A DNA stretch of 64,000 nucleotides from Parasponia andersonii (taxonomy: Eukaryota; Streptophyta; Magnoliopsida; Rosales; Cannabaceae): contig JXTB01000084.1 of the NCBI GenBank assembly GCA_002914805.1, forward strand, positions 242,463 through 306,462, read 5' to 3'. Position 1 is the stretch's first letter, and each line of letters starts with the position of its first letter. The position numbers and the translations under genes are program-made. Of this stretch, positions 1-11,886 are shown piece after piece. The notes beneath the pieces were generated by a model that made no database searches, was not told the origin of the DNA, and worked only from the letters and a program-made list of their open reading frames with translations.

Positions 1-771
1 TCTGAGAGAACAATTCAAACTCTAGAGGATATGCTTCGCTCATGTATACTGAACTTTTGTGGAAGATGGGATGATCATTTGTCGTTAGTGGAGTTTGCAT
101 ACAACAACAGCTACCAAACCAGTTTGGGTATGGCTCCATATGAGGTATTATATGGTAGACCATATAGGTCGCCCTTGTGTTGGGATGACGCAGAGGAGCA
201 AGTTACTCTTTGGCCAGAATTGATATAAGAGACTACTGATAAGATCAGCATGATAAGAGAAAGACTTAAGGTTATTCAGAGTCATCAAAAGAGTTATGCA
301 GATCCCTTGAGACAAGAAGTAGAGTTTGACGTTGGTGACCATGTGTTTCCAAAAGTTACACTGAGGCACGGAGTTACTAGATTTAGAGTTAAAGGAAAGT
401 TAGCTCTACGATATATTTGGCCATTTAAGATTACTGCAAGAATTGGGCCAGTAGCATATCGATTGGACTTACCACCACAGTTAGGCCATGTGCACAATGT
501 CTTTCATGTTTTAATGCTGAGGAAATATGTTCCTGACCTATCTCATATAATTCAATACGTGGAGATACCAATTCAAGAGGATGTTACTTATGAAGAGCAA
601 CTAATTCGAATAATGGGAAGAGAACTCAAAGTGTTTCGCAATTGAGAAATTCCACTTGTCAAAATTCTTTGGAATCACTATAAGGAAGAGGAAGCTACTT
701 GGGAACTCGAGACGGAGATGTATGAAAAATACCCTCACTTATTTAATTTTCACCTTGAAGTTGTACTTTGA
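1..771 (+). pseudogene. Ty3/gypsy (Tekay/Del-like) pol, integrase C-terminal part, broken
   Basis: Frame 1 is open from the window edge and encodes the end of a gypsy polyprotein. The first 75 codons carry the integrase tail segment with AYNNSYQTSLGMAPYEVLYG, a hallmark of plant gypsy integrases. A GPY/F-type module follows around 420-530 (IGPVAYRLDLP then HNVFHVLMLRKY). The last part (VKILWNHYKEEEATWELE, about 658-711) resembles the chromodomain-like tail of Tekay/Del chromoviruses. In-frame stops at 226-228 and 643-645 interrupt it and the normal end is the TGA at 769-771, so the copy is dead. The 5' part lies outside the window. The element continues directly into its polypurine tract and 3' LTR. 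Confidence 0.9.
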
Positions 772-788
772 GTATATGCCTTGTACTT

Positions 789-824
789 GAATTTCGAGAC
801 GAAATTCATTTAAGGGAGGAAGCA
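789..824 (+). other. Stem-loop plus polypurine tract before 3' LTR
   Basis: An 8-bp perfect inverted repeat (GAATTTCG, loop AGA, CGAAATTC; 789-807) lies just upstream of the purine-rich TAAGGGAGGAAGCA at 811-824. The tract abuts the TG that opens the LTR at 825, as expected for the plus-strand primer of a gypsy element. The same hairpin stands before the polypurine tract of the non-autonomous element at 23482-23498. Confidence 0.75.
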
Positions 825-3014
825 TGTGAAATCCCATAAAAAATTGTAAGGGCAAATTGGTCTTTTTACCCCCAAAAAAAGAGAATGAATTTGGACAGAT
901 TTGGGTTTAGGTTCATTTGGGCAAAAATGTAAGAAATATTTAAAAATTAGGGTCAAAATGTAATTATTTAAGGGTATTTTTGAAAAGATTTTTAGAAAAC
1001 TGGGTCCAAGTGCAAATAAGAAAAACAGTGCTCAATTAACCAGAAGTTGATACGTGGCGCTATAGTTACGAAAATTGCCTCCAAATCCCTGCATTTTCCC
1101 TTTCTTTTTCGATTTTGCCCCCGCGAAGATTGCCGCTGCCAGCCGCTGTCGCTCCTCCACCAGCCACTGTTGGAGCTCGTTGTCACCCAAAAATGACGTG
1201 TCATCGCCGGACGAAGCTCTAGCCGCCAGAATCAGCCACATTGAAGCCCGCGATTGCCAGAAAATGGCAAAAAACACCGCGATTTGTTTTGCTCGCCAGA
1301 GCCGATTCCGACCACTGTTCACCGCGAAGCTAGTCGCCGTGGATTCGTCTCCTCACCGGCAATCTGATGGTAGGTACCTCGTATCTCAGTTTTTCTCCGT
1401 TTAATTTTAATTTTGTTGGACAGTTTTGTATGTAATTAGTTTTGAAATTGAATTTTCGATCGGACCGTTAGATTTTAAAACTGATATCATTTTTGGAATT
1501 TACGTTGAAAATGGTGAAAAATGATATATATTGACTATGTTCCAAAATAGGTTCGAAAAATGAAATTGGACGGCTCAGATTTACCTCGATTTGCGTGCCT
1601 TGGGGCCCGCATTCAAATTTGACAAATTATATGTCTAATTTAGGGTTTTTAGGAGCTCTGAATTCAGTGGTGAAGTTTGTTTCATGAATTAAAGCTTCAT
1701 TTGAAAATCAAGTTTTCAAGCCAAAGAACTAAAGTTTCGAAAACGACGTCTGCTCCTCCAAACGACACCCAAACAATGCCAAAACTTTCTCCATAGCCTT
1801 GTAATGCTAGTTGAACGCTGGATTGAGGTAGGATTCGATTATTTGATTCAAAAATTAATTTAATTTATGAATTTCACATATTTTCAATAAATATAGAATT
1901 TCATGAAATAATTTATAAAAATTGTATTAATGTCCATTCTTGATCTGATTTGAGATATAAACTACCTAGGAGACACATCACACTGGTTGGCGTGTCATAT
2001 ATACTATTTTGGATTGATTTCTGCAGGAAATTGGATTTTTGGTTTTGATAGAAAATAACTGTTGTAATGCCAAAATTTTTAGAAAATCCAAAATGGTTTG
2101 AGAACTCAGTTTTGAGGACTGGAAGTGATTAATTAAAGAATACTGCATGGTTATTTTGAGATTTTGTAGAAATGTGGTATAACCTTATCCTATCATTCAT
2201 ATAACAATTGTATATATTCACACATTTACGATGCCCTACATTGGGTGATCGGATTTATGATGCCCCACATAGGGTGATCGGACTTACGATGCCCCAAATC
2301 GGGTGATCGGACTTACGACGCCTCTTTAGTTTGCTCAGACTTACGAGTGATCCATTAGGACACTTCGGACATCATGATTGCATATATGGTTATATATTGG
2401 CTTGAATGGATATGTACTAGTTTTGATGGATAGTACAATAGTTTTGAAATGTTTGAACCATTGGACTATGATTTCTACTTGAGTTTTGTGAACTGTTTTG
2501 AATGAATACTAACCATGCACGACCTTCAACATGAGTATATTTTATATATATGTAAGAACTTGTAATCGACTTTTTACTGGGCATTAGCTCACCCCTTTTC
2601 TTCCTCTCATGTGGCACTCAGCGTAATTTGGATCAGAAGAGCTAGATCGAGACATTTGCAGAATAACTAACTAATTTATATTTTTGATAAATTACTACGA
2701 GATTGGTGAAATATTTAAATTTGAGTAGGAATTTGGATTTCATTATACTAGAATATGAAATCTGGGCATGATTTGTATTACTTATGTCTATGTTTGAGTG
2801 TGAGATGATTTATGATTTATGATGTATGACTACTAAACAATTGTTTTCGTTACGGTCTATGTTCAATGAGTGACGCATAACTGCACGATTTTATTTTAAA
2901 TTAAATATTTTGTTGAGGCCAGTTTGAAAAATTTGAGACTCTGGGTAAAATTTTTAGTATTTCTAATTTATGAAATACCTATTCTGCTACTGATCCCGAC
3001 CTCTGGTTATGACA
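825..3014 (+). mobile_element. 3' LTR of the Tekay-like gypsy element
   Basis: The sequence starts TGTGAAATCC directly after the polypurine tract and ends GTTATGACA, giving TG...CA ends and about 2.19 kb. Related sequences lie in reverse at 3865-6040 and 13606-15821; for example, the part around 1740-1850 matches the reverse complement of 5090-5220 and 14890-15020. A GC-rich stretch at 1075-1400 has open frames on both strands, but it recurs as LTR sequence and I do not call a gene. The 5' LTR is outside the window, so target-site duplication cannot be tested. Confidence 0.75.
2230..2344 (+). repeat. 29-bp tandem repeat inside the LTR
   Basis: Three units of 29 bp start at 2230, 2259 and 2288, each beginning GATGCCC and containing GGGTGATCGGA. 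A degenerate 28-bp fourth unit starts at 2317. The reverse LTR at 4670-4730 has only one or two such units, so the array differs in length between copies. Confidence 0.85.
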
Positions 3015-3864
3015 AAAATATCCTCTCAACTTTTACTAAAAGCAGGTCCATTGCCACCACTCTTTTTAATGAATATTTTTATTTATCAAAACAACTCCAG
3101 ATAAAATTATATTTGAGTACATAAGTGTTAAAAAAAAAAACGTCTTCTCTTCGTACATACATAAAAATTAAAGCATTTTTAACACACCTCGTTGCAACCA
3201 CCATTCTATTCAACACTAATTATTGCAAAAATTGGAGAACTTGACATGACGCCTCGAAACAATGCTTCAATGAAAAATTTGACAGACCAATTATATTTTC
3301 GCTAATCCTCCGAGAGGAGAAAATGATTTATTGAAAAACGAAAGAGTGAAATAAGATATTTGTAACCATTTAATAAAGTCCCTTAAGAAATTAATCAATT
3401 GATTAGGATTCTAAAAAAAAAAAACAAAAAAAAAAACAGCAAAACCAGAAATATCTAGTCTTTTTTTTAAAAAAATTTTTTGGTGTGGAAACTTCGTGTA
3501 TTCCTTGCCCCTCTTCAAATATTTACATAGATTCTTTGACTCAATATTATAATGTAAGTTGACGATTAGTAGAAATATTTTAAAGATAACGGCAACTTAC
3601 ACGTTTGAATGAACAAAAGATATTTTTGTTTTTGGTAAGATGATTTCTGGGTTTCTTTTACCTTAACTAATAATGAAGTTTAAGAAAATTAAGCTGAAGT
3701 AGGAAACAAAAGAAGAGAGAAAAATTAAGTTATTGTAATGCCTATTTTGACATATTGTTTAGAGATTAAATAGTTGGAAAATTTGATGGATTGGAATCCG
3801 TTTCAAATCTAATTTGCAGGTTGCATATATGAATATCTCGGTAAATTTTTTCAGCAATTAGTTG
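3015..3864. other. AT-rich spacer between two LTRs
   Basis: I see no gene or recognisable element here. The stretch is AT-rich with A runs near 3130, 3412 and 3425. Confidence 0.5.
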
Positions 3865-6040
3865 TGTCACGATCGGAAATCTAAGACTGTTAGTAAATTT
3901 ATGTTAAAACAATGATAAATAATGATTTTTCCAAAATTCCAAGAAATGGAGTACTAGAAATTTTAGATTTTAGTAATCAAAAGTAAGCAAATTTCACATT
4001 CAAAAAAATTTTCATTTGTTTTAATTTTTCAAGGAAAATCCTTTTAAAAAAGTTTAAAGGGAAATCTGATTAATTAGTTTAGAAACATTTGTGAATTTAT
4101 AAATTATAGAAAAATGAGTCTAATTAAACTTTAAGTTCAATGTTCAAATAATTTAAATAAAATCATTTGTATTTCTAAGTACTCAATTTAATAGCAAAAC
4201 TGTCCCCGTACATCCTTTTAGTAATATACTATTATTGGCTAAATAAATTTGATATGGAAAGGAAGAAATGAAATAGAATAGGAACCAACCGTTGGAGATG
4301 TGGGAAACAACATACATATGCCAAACAAGCTTATCAAGCCATCAAGATAATTTTTTCAAAAATTAAATCAACACCTAAAAGTTGGAGGAGATAGGGGTGA
4401 GTACGTGAATACTCAGTAGAGAATCGATTACAAGTTTTTATCTGTAAAAAAATATACTCACGTTGAAGGTACTGCATAGTTAGTATTCCATTCAAAACAG
4501 TTCACAAAACCCAAGTGGAAATCATAGTCCAATAGTTCAAATATTCTAAATTATTATAAAACATCCATCAAAACTAGTACATATCTATTCAAGCAAACAT
4601 ATAACTATGTATGCAATCATGATGTCCGAAATATTCTAGTAGATCACTCGTCAGTTCGAGCTACCTAAAAAGGCGCCGTAAGTCCAATCACCCAACGTGG
4701 GGCATCGTAAGTCCAACGGTCGCATAACTGTGTAAATGCATGCAAATGCTATATGAGTGACTGAATAAGAATATGCACAATTTCCATAAAATCTCAAAAT
4801 AACAATGCAATATTCTTTAATCAAACCACATTTAGTCCTCAAAACTGAGTTCTCAAATAATTTGGGATTTTCTAAAAATTTCAGCATTATAACAACCATT
4901 CTGATCAAAATCCCAAAATCTAATTTCTAATAGAAAATGGTTCAAATAGTATATATGACATGCCAACCAATGTATTGTACCTCCCAGACAGTTTATATAT
5001 CAAATCATGTTAAAACAAATATAAATCATATTTTTATAAATAATTTCATGAAATTACATATTTATCAAAAATATGGGAAAAATAAAATTAAACCAGTTTA
5101 AAGATCAAGTAATCGAATCCCTACCTCAATCCAATATCCAAATAGCGTTACAGTGCTATGGAGAAAGTTTGGCGCCATTTTGGTGTCGTTTAGAGGGTCG
5201 GGCGTCGTTTTTGAATCTTTTAATCGATAACTTTGAAAACTTGATTTTCAATCAGAGCTTCAGATCGTGAAATGAACTTCATCACTGAATTCAGAGTACC
5301 CAAAAATGCTAGGTTAGACATATAATTCAAGTGATTCGGGTTCGAGCTGAACCAAAGCCCACAATATGCAAATCGAGACAATCTAAGCCGTTAGATTTAG
5401 ATTTTTGTGTCCATCACCAAATCTAATCAATATATATATATATCAAAATTCTTATTTTTATGAGTATATTACAAATATGAGGTTTATTTTATGATCTAAC
5501 GGTCGGATTGACAAATTTAAATATAAAACTAAAATAATTCAAAATTGAAAAAAATGGCAAAATTCAATCCAGATAATATTGAGTCAACATATATATACCA
5601 CATTGAAGATCATGATGTGACAAGTTGAACCCGGCCAGCTTTACAACGAAATATTGCCGAAATCAACGTTGGCGAGCTTCGCAAACCATGGCGTTTTTCA
5701 GCTTTTTCCGGCAATGGTGACATCGGATGGTACTGCAATCGGTGGTGGGAGATTCGTTCGGTAACAAGCTGTCAACGTCGGTCAGTGGTGCGGCTCAACG
5801 GTGGTAGGAATGGCTTCGTCGAAGAATGCTGGAAAATCGGTGTTTTGGGCGGATTTTTCGAGAGAAAAAATCAGGAGGAGAGAGAGAAAGAGAGCTGTGG
5901 GGACATGGGTTGGCCATGTGTTAGCCTATTAAAGGGCAATGCAATTTTTTAAAAAATTGTACATAAGTGTCTAGTTTTTTAATTTTATTTCAAAATAATC
6001 CTTCAGTTTTGCAAATTAGTCCTTCTTTCAAAACATTTCA
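3865..6040 (-). mobile_element. Solo LTR of the Tekay-like family, reverse orientation, one end in a gap
   Basis: Read on the minus strand it ends ...CCGATCGTGACA (plus-strand TGTCACGATCGG at 3865) and matches the forward LTR at 825-3014 over much of its length, including the CTCCATAGC-like block at 5150-5200 and the GATGCCCCAC unit near 4690-4710. No polyprotein sequence adjoins either side, so it is probably a solo LTR. The other terminus is lost in the run of N at 6041. Confidence 0.7.
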
Positions 6041-6147
6041 NNNNNNNNNNNNNNNNNNNNNNNNNNNNNNNNNNNNNNNNNNNNNNNNNNNNNNNNNNNN
6101 NNNNNNNNNNNNNNNNNNNNNNNNNNNNNNNNNNNNNNNNNNNNNNN
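6041..6147. other. Assembly gap
   Basis: A run of 107 N, followed by a (TA)n tract at about 6148-6167. The gap hides the end of the reverse LTR. Confidence 0.99.
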
Positions 6148-7892
6148 ATATATATATATATATATATTAGTTTTTAAATAACAAGAAAGATAGGTGAGAA
6201 AAGATACTTTAGGGGCCTTTTTGGAAAAATAAGGTGGTATAATTAGTAATAATTAGATTTAAATTTTTTTAAAGAGGTGTGATTTTGGTAAATATATAGA
6301 AAGAGTAGACTAAGGTGTGGTAATAGAGTCATCATTTGCTAAATTAAAAATCTACTTTAGATTATGATCGTAACAAAATCTTCCTTTTATAAGCAACCAC
6401 CCTTGAGTCAAAGTTTAGTCAAAATTAAAATTAAAAAAAGTATTCTCAGTCAGACCTAAAATTTAAAAAATGAAAAGAGACACAAAACTAAATAATATAT
6501 TTACATGTTTTTTTTTTTAATTTTATGTTTTTGACTCTTGTTTATATTTAATGTTTGATTAAGTCTATTGTAGTCTCTCTCTCTCTTCCTTAATTTCGAC
6601 TTCTGGGTTAATTTGTTTATAAGTAAAAGTAAAAATGCATGTTTTCTATTTTTTGAAATTAGAAGTGGATTATCTAATTAAACAGCTGGACATTATTAAT
6701 TTTGACTGTAGTTTAAAACTCATGATAAAATATGGGATAAATTATTACTTATTTACAAAAATAAATATATTTTTTCCATTGGAAAGAATTTGGAAATTTG
6801 AAATTAGACTCACATCCCCATTATCCAGCAAAAATTTGAAAGAAAAAAAAAAATAGAATTGATGACGACGATTCATCGGCTCTAATTACGATGATATGAC
6901 CAATGGATATGAATGCATCCCTCAACAGCATCTGGTAACTTTTTTATCAATTATGTGCAGATGCTAATTTAGACTACCTATCCTCTTGATTTACCTTTAG
7001 TAAGGTACTGCATATAGAAGTATTATATGGTACAATAGATTTCTCACATTTTTCATCGAAAATATTTTGCATACTCGTATACATGTACATGGACCTAATT
7101 AAAATAACAAGTATTTATTTTGTATAAGAACTCATGCTTTATTCTCTCAAATCTGGCAATTACAATGATTCCAGAACAACGGTGGTATAAGTAGCCTATT
7201 AGCAAAAATATCCAAATTTGCTTAATACCCTATAAACTCCTTTTGCTCGTATACTTAATTCTTCTAAACACTATTTACTCTCTTCCAATACGAGTTTACT
7301 TCTTTATTTTTTCGTTTCCTCTCATTTTCGACAAAAAAATAGAAAAAGATTTAGAAAAAACTCTATAAAGTCCCAAATAATGGTAGCTGGTGTAAACTCT
7401 CTAATCTATATCATGAGCATGTATAAGGATGATCAAAATAAGTTGATAGGTATTGATTCAAAGTTATGAGAATTTAACGTCTCTGATTTCTCGAGACCTA
7501 ATCTTCTTATTCTTCTTCTTCCAAGATTGTGAATGATACTCGGGAGTTTGACCTCCATTTTGTAGTTTTTCTTTTCAGTTTTTTTAGCTTTAATTTTGTT
7601 ATTTAAAATATAGACAACTAGAGTGTTAAGACTTAATTATTTTTCTGATGATAAATTAGTTTGTAATGTATTTGTTTAGTTATTTTAACCCGAGATATAT
7701 TGAAAATTGAGATTTTTCCTATTATTTTCATTTTTTTTTTTCTAATATACATACATTCATATATGTCATAATACACAAAAGCATTCGAAGTAGATAGGTG
7801 GTTGATGAAATTGTGTAGAATTATTAGAAGTGGAATTATTTGCACACTAAATGCTCGATAAAATTACTCAATAATAATTAAGTAGAACCCTT
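6148..7892. other. AT-rich intergenic sequence
   Basis: A short TA repeat opens the stretch and a CT run lies near 6573-6587. No open frame here has recognisable protein content and I see no gene. Confidence 0.5.
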
Positions 7893-8345
7893 TATGATTT
7901 TTTATGATTTACTTAGCTACATGGTATTCTGCAAAAAGAAATCACGATGGCTTTCAGGAAACTTTTTTTGTTTCTTGTGATTTACTTAGTTATAGGGTAT
8001 TCTACTAAAGGAAACTACAATAGTTTCTAGAAAATCACGAAGGTTTCTTGTGATTTACTTAGCGACATCACATTCTACCAAAAGGAAACTACAATAGTTT
8101 CCAGGAAACTTTCGTGATTTCTTGTGATTTATATAAGTACAGACTATTCTGCAAAAAGAAAACCATAATAGTTTCCAGAAAATGTTTGTAGTTTTCTGTG
8201 ATTTTCTTACGTATAGAACATTCCATTAAAGAAAACTGAATTGGTTTCCAAGAAACCTTTATAGTTTCATGTAATTTACTTATATACAGGATATTCTGCT
8301 AATAAGAAACTAAATAAGTTTCCAAAAAATCTCGTAGTTTCCTGT
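7893..8345. repeat. 73-74-bp tandem repeat, about six units
   Basis: The marker ACTTAGxTAx recurs at 7911, 7984, 8057, 8131, 8204 and 8278, a spacing of 73 to 74 bp. Each unit holds a GTGATTTACTTA block, a TATTCTxCxAAAAG block and GAAACTACAATAGTTTCC. The last contains a short inverted repeat (GAAACTA / TAGTTTC). Units differ by scattered substitutions, so the array is old. Confidence 0.85.
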
Positions 8346-9071
8346 AAAAAAAAAAAAAATGACTTATTTATTAAAACGTCATCGTGTTTTCTAGCTTCCA
8401 AAGTATTTTAAAAAATACTTTAAAAAAGTCATACGAAATTTTTATTATTTTTGAAAAGTCGTAAATTTAGTAACATTTTTAAAAAAAATATATATAAATA
8501 TCCAAAACTCTTTAAAAAAATGAACATTTATTTAAAATAGGCCTAGAAGTGGATCATTTTACGATAAGCCACTTCTTTATCGTAAAAAAGCATCACATTG
8601 CCACTCCTTTGCGCATATTCGGCTGAGTCATTGCTTTTTCTTCTTTTCAAGTCTTACATCATAGTTTCCTCAGGGTGTGTATAAGTCATGAGTAATGCTA
8701 GGATACCTTACACCAAAAATTTATATTATAAGGAGTGACATTCATTTAAACCATTTCTCTTTAAAGTGGGACTTTTGCAGATAAGTATGTCGTTCTCTTT
8801 CCTTTATGTCGTTTTATTTTTTACTGCTGTTTGTTTGCGTTGTTCCTCTTGTCTAGTTTGTCTTGTTTTCCTGTTAGTACGGTTTTTATGGGGCCATTGA
8901 TTTTTCTGTCGTTTTAGTTATTGTTAGCGTTTCTAACTCTCTTTGCTTTTTTCTCCAAAACNCAAACTTTTGAGCAGATTATACACTTCCAATTATATAA
9001 AGTAGTAATCAAGATAGAAGTCAAAGCTAAAAAAGAAAAATAAAAAGTAAAGCAATCCAAGGAGCTGGTTT
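8346..9071. other. 3' flank of the small plastid-type gene
   Basis: An A run (8345-8358), then AT-rich sequence. One undetermined base lies at 8962. The last part is presumably the 3' untranslated region and terminator of the minus-strand gene that ends at 9072. No other gene is visible. Confidence 0.45.
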
Positions 9072-9814
9072 TTACTTGTTACTTTGAAGCCAATCAAGAA
9101 TTCCCTTCTCTGCTTCTGAAATTTGCCCATCCTTTCCCTTCAAAGTTCCTTGCACCAACTCAAAATAGTCCTTGTAATTGCGTTTGTAATAACTCTCCAG
9201 TCTCTGTAAACAACATTATCTAATAATTTAAGATCATCGACCAGTCCAAGATGGAAAAAAAACATATAAATAAAAACTGTCCCATTTAATAATATTGGTT
9301 CATTGGTTTTGATAAAACAGAATTTGGAGTAACAACCACTTAGAAAGTCCTCTTATTTTATAAGAAAACAAAGAAAGGAATCGAGTAAATTCCCAAATCT
9401 AGTAATATGGAATTATAAAACGCACCCAGAAAGAGTTACTATGTGAGTGTCAAGAGAATTTCACCTCCTTGTCATTTTTAGCTTTGTTTTCCTGAGACTT
9501 CTTCAGGTACTCTGTACATACATGTATATGTTAATTGTATAGTTATCGAAATCATAGTATATACAAAATAAGCATAAAAGCAAGATTAAAGGGAACTTCA
9601 TATAGATAGTATGCAAATGTAGAGGATATATTATACTTTGAAGAAGTTCAGTCCTTGAGTCGCTGACTTGGAGAGCAGCAACCACAGTGGATAAGAAAAG
9701 CCCTCTTCTTCCTATATCAGCGGTGGTGGAGGTCGTGGTCGGTCTCTTCCTTTTTCTGTGAACTGCCTGAACGTTTGATGAAGCGTACTTGTTCACTGTA
9801 ACAGTCAGTGCCAT
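9072..9814 (-). CDS. Small plastid-type protein (PsaN-annotated family, At1g49975-like), three exons
   Basis: Exons are 9637-9814, 9465-9511 and 9072-9203 (minus), joined by GT-AG introns in phase 1 and phase 0, and give 118 residues. The N-terminus (about 1-50) is rich in Ser/Thr/Arg/Lys and ends in LFLSTVVAALQVSDSR, which looks like a plastid transit and lumen-targeting segment. The mature part is short and charged: YLKKSQENKAKNDKE, then ESYYKRNYKDYFELVQGTL, then SEAEKGILDWLQSNK. From memory this resembles a small plant family annotated as photosystem I subunit N-related; I am not certain of that name. An in-frame ATG also lies upstream at 9841, but block B has lost it, so I start at the shared MALTVTV. 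All splice sites and the frame are intact. It lies downstream of the dead MRS2-3 copy, same strand. Confidence 0.75.
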
Positions 9815-9841
9815 CAATATGCTTTGGCTTATTGAACTCAT

Positions 9842-10418
9842 ATCAGTCTTCGACTGCAGCCACTCGTTTTTCTGAGCATGAAGATTGAAGACGACGACGA
9901 TGATGGCAAATGGGGATGAGATTTTCTTGGTACATGTTTTATCTTTATGTCACTTCTTGAGCCAAATTACATAACACCCCTTTCCAAAACTTCAATTTTA
10001 CATGTCACTGTCACGTAGTCTTGTAGTACCATCCAATGAAAACCCATTTTAAATTGACTTTTGATTTACCTTATCCATTAATAATTATTGTAAGCAGTTT
10101 GACTTTACCCATAGCTATTAAACATTCTACCTTTCAAATTCTAAAAGGGTAGTCGAAACCAGTAGATATTCCGCTTAATATTTCTCTCATCGAAAGGAGA
10201 GAAGATGAAAGACTATTTATTCATTCATTAAATTTGCATAGTGCTGTATCGGTAATAGCCACAACATACAGAGAGAGAGAGAGAGTCATGTAAAGGCATG
10301 TGTGTATTTTTTTTTTTTTTAATTGTTTTTCACATGTGTCTCTACAAAGTATGTAGAACAAAAATATTACACTTCCACTAAATTGTGTATCTTCAGTTGC
10401 ACAAAGCTTGTCCTTCAG
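9842..10418. other. Spacer between the paired genes, conserved in block B
   Basis: This holds the upstream region of the small plastid-type gene and the former 3' region of the MRS2-3 copy. It aligns by eye with 46112-46692. Examples are TTACATGTCAC at 9998 and 46295, and AGACTATTTATTCATT at 10210 and 46505. A GA run lies at 10269-10284 and a T run at 10308-10320. Confidence 0.7.
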
Positions 10419-10959
10419 TCACTCCAAAAAGCGCTTTTGCTTATACCAGGCAATAGCAAGGACATACAAGAATATCAATCCAGCGGTACCGCCACCAATA
10501 GTCCACAAGAACTCCGTCATACTTGCTTTCTCATGGTCAAACAACTCGATATGGATATTCATGCCTAAGACCCCAGCCACAACAATAAAGGCACTTATAA
10601 CACGAGGGTTACCGTTGTTAACATGAACCCCATTTGCAGAAGCTGGTTCTGTTTGTCATCCAGCATTATGATGATGTAATCCTCTGTATCATCGACGTAC
10701 TCCCTCAGCTTCAAAAACACAACCAAACAGAAAATCAACGTATTATTTACAATATTGCATCCAAAAAGAGAAGGCAATGTCCGTATCTAGAGTAATTTAG
10801 AGAGAAGAGAATCTCATTAAGTGCTGAGTACTACTGTTGTTTAAGTGAATAAATCAATTACATTTGGAGGAACAACTACCAACTTATTTCCAATGTCACA
10901 AAGGTCAACTGCCCAAGGAACACAAGAACCGATGTGCTTTCATCAAAATTTAACTTACT

Positions 10960-11737
10960 CACATTTTACTCACATATTTAGCATAGTTTGGTTGCGGCAT
11001 AGTTTGGTTGCAGATTCTATCAGAATTTACCTTAAAATTCAATCTTCACTAGTTTTTTCTTTGTGACTTTGATTTTTCATGTTGATGTTGTAAACACTTA
11101 CATGGGCGTAGCTGATGGAAAGGAAGATATGTCTAGCGAATTATTGTTTGTCCAACAATTTTGTCGTTTAAACTTTAAAACTTTAGAAGTTCTTTGTTGA
11201 GACTTAAACGTGTAGCTTCTGTTTTCATGTTTTGAAAGCAGTTGTTATAGATGCTTTTGGTCTTTTTTAATACAATTAATAAAATGTTTTAACGTCCAAT
11301 TCTCACTATATATAATATAGGTAACTTATCTCAATATATATACCATATATGAACTATATATGTTTTATATATGGATCCAATAAAATTATATGAAATTCAG
11401 TTTTAATTAAAAATTAGGCATTATAATTTTGGCAACACAATCTATGTGTGGCAATAAGTTTTTGATAACGTTTTTTTTAGACTTTTAGCAACTCAAATAA
11501 TTATGTGGCCACATAATTCTTTTGGCAACATAATGCATTATTTGCCACATATGCGTAGCTTTTTAGCATAACAAAAATTATATTGCTAAATAACCCTTTT
11601 AGCAACATATTGCAAGTGTTATTAAAGGTTTTTTGCCACATATGCCTAGGGCAACATCTGTCCTCCGCATAGATTAATGTTGCTAAAAACCTTATCCACA
11701 TATATGTTAAATTTTTAGCCACAAATTTTTCGGAGTG
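10960..11737. mobile_element. Non-autonomous CACTA-like element in an intron of the pseudogene
   Basis: Block B lacks this sequence, which marks both edges. It is flanked by a 3-bp duplication ACT (10957-10959 and 11738-11740). It starts CACATTTTAC and its other end, read in reverse, starts CACTCCGAAAAATTTG, close to a CACTA terminus. Short subterminal motifs recur in the last 350 bp (GCCACATA and GGCAACATA several times), another CACTA trait. It has no coding capacity. The left terminus matches poorly, so the class is an inference. Confidence 0.65.
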
Positions 11738-11886
11738 ACTAAAGAATCTCTATATCAAAATATTAGATGTCAAGTGGAGGCGCGTACCATGGATATTTCG
11801 TTTAATGTGCAATCAATTTGCATAAAGTACGCTTCTAAAAGCATTTTAAGTTCCTCTACGTCGAGTTTTTTGCTTATAGCGCTATG

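Noticed and set aside
1032-1404. Overlapping open frames on both strands in a GC-rich block
   Set aside because: They lie inside the LTR, have no domain content, and the block recurs in other LTR copies.
5967-6170. Open frame crossing the first gap
   Set aside because: Most of it is N; not evidence of a gene.
7893-8345. Possible CRISPR-like array
   Set aside because: The repeats are 73-74 bp units without unique spacers, in plant nuclear DNA; this is a tandem repeat.
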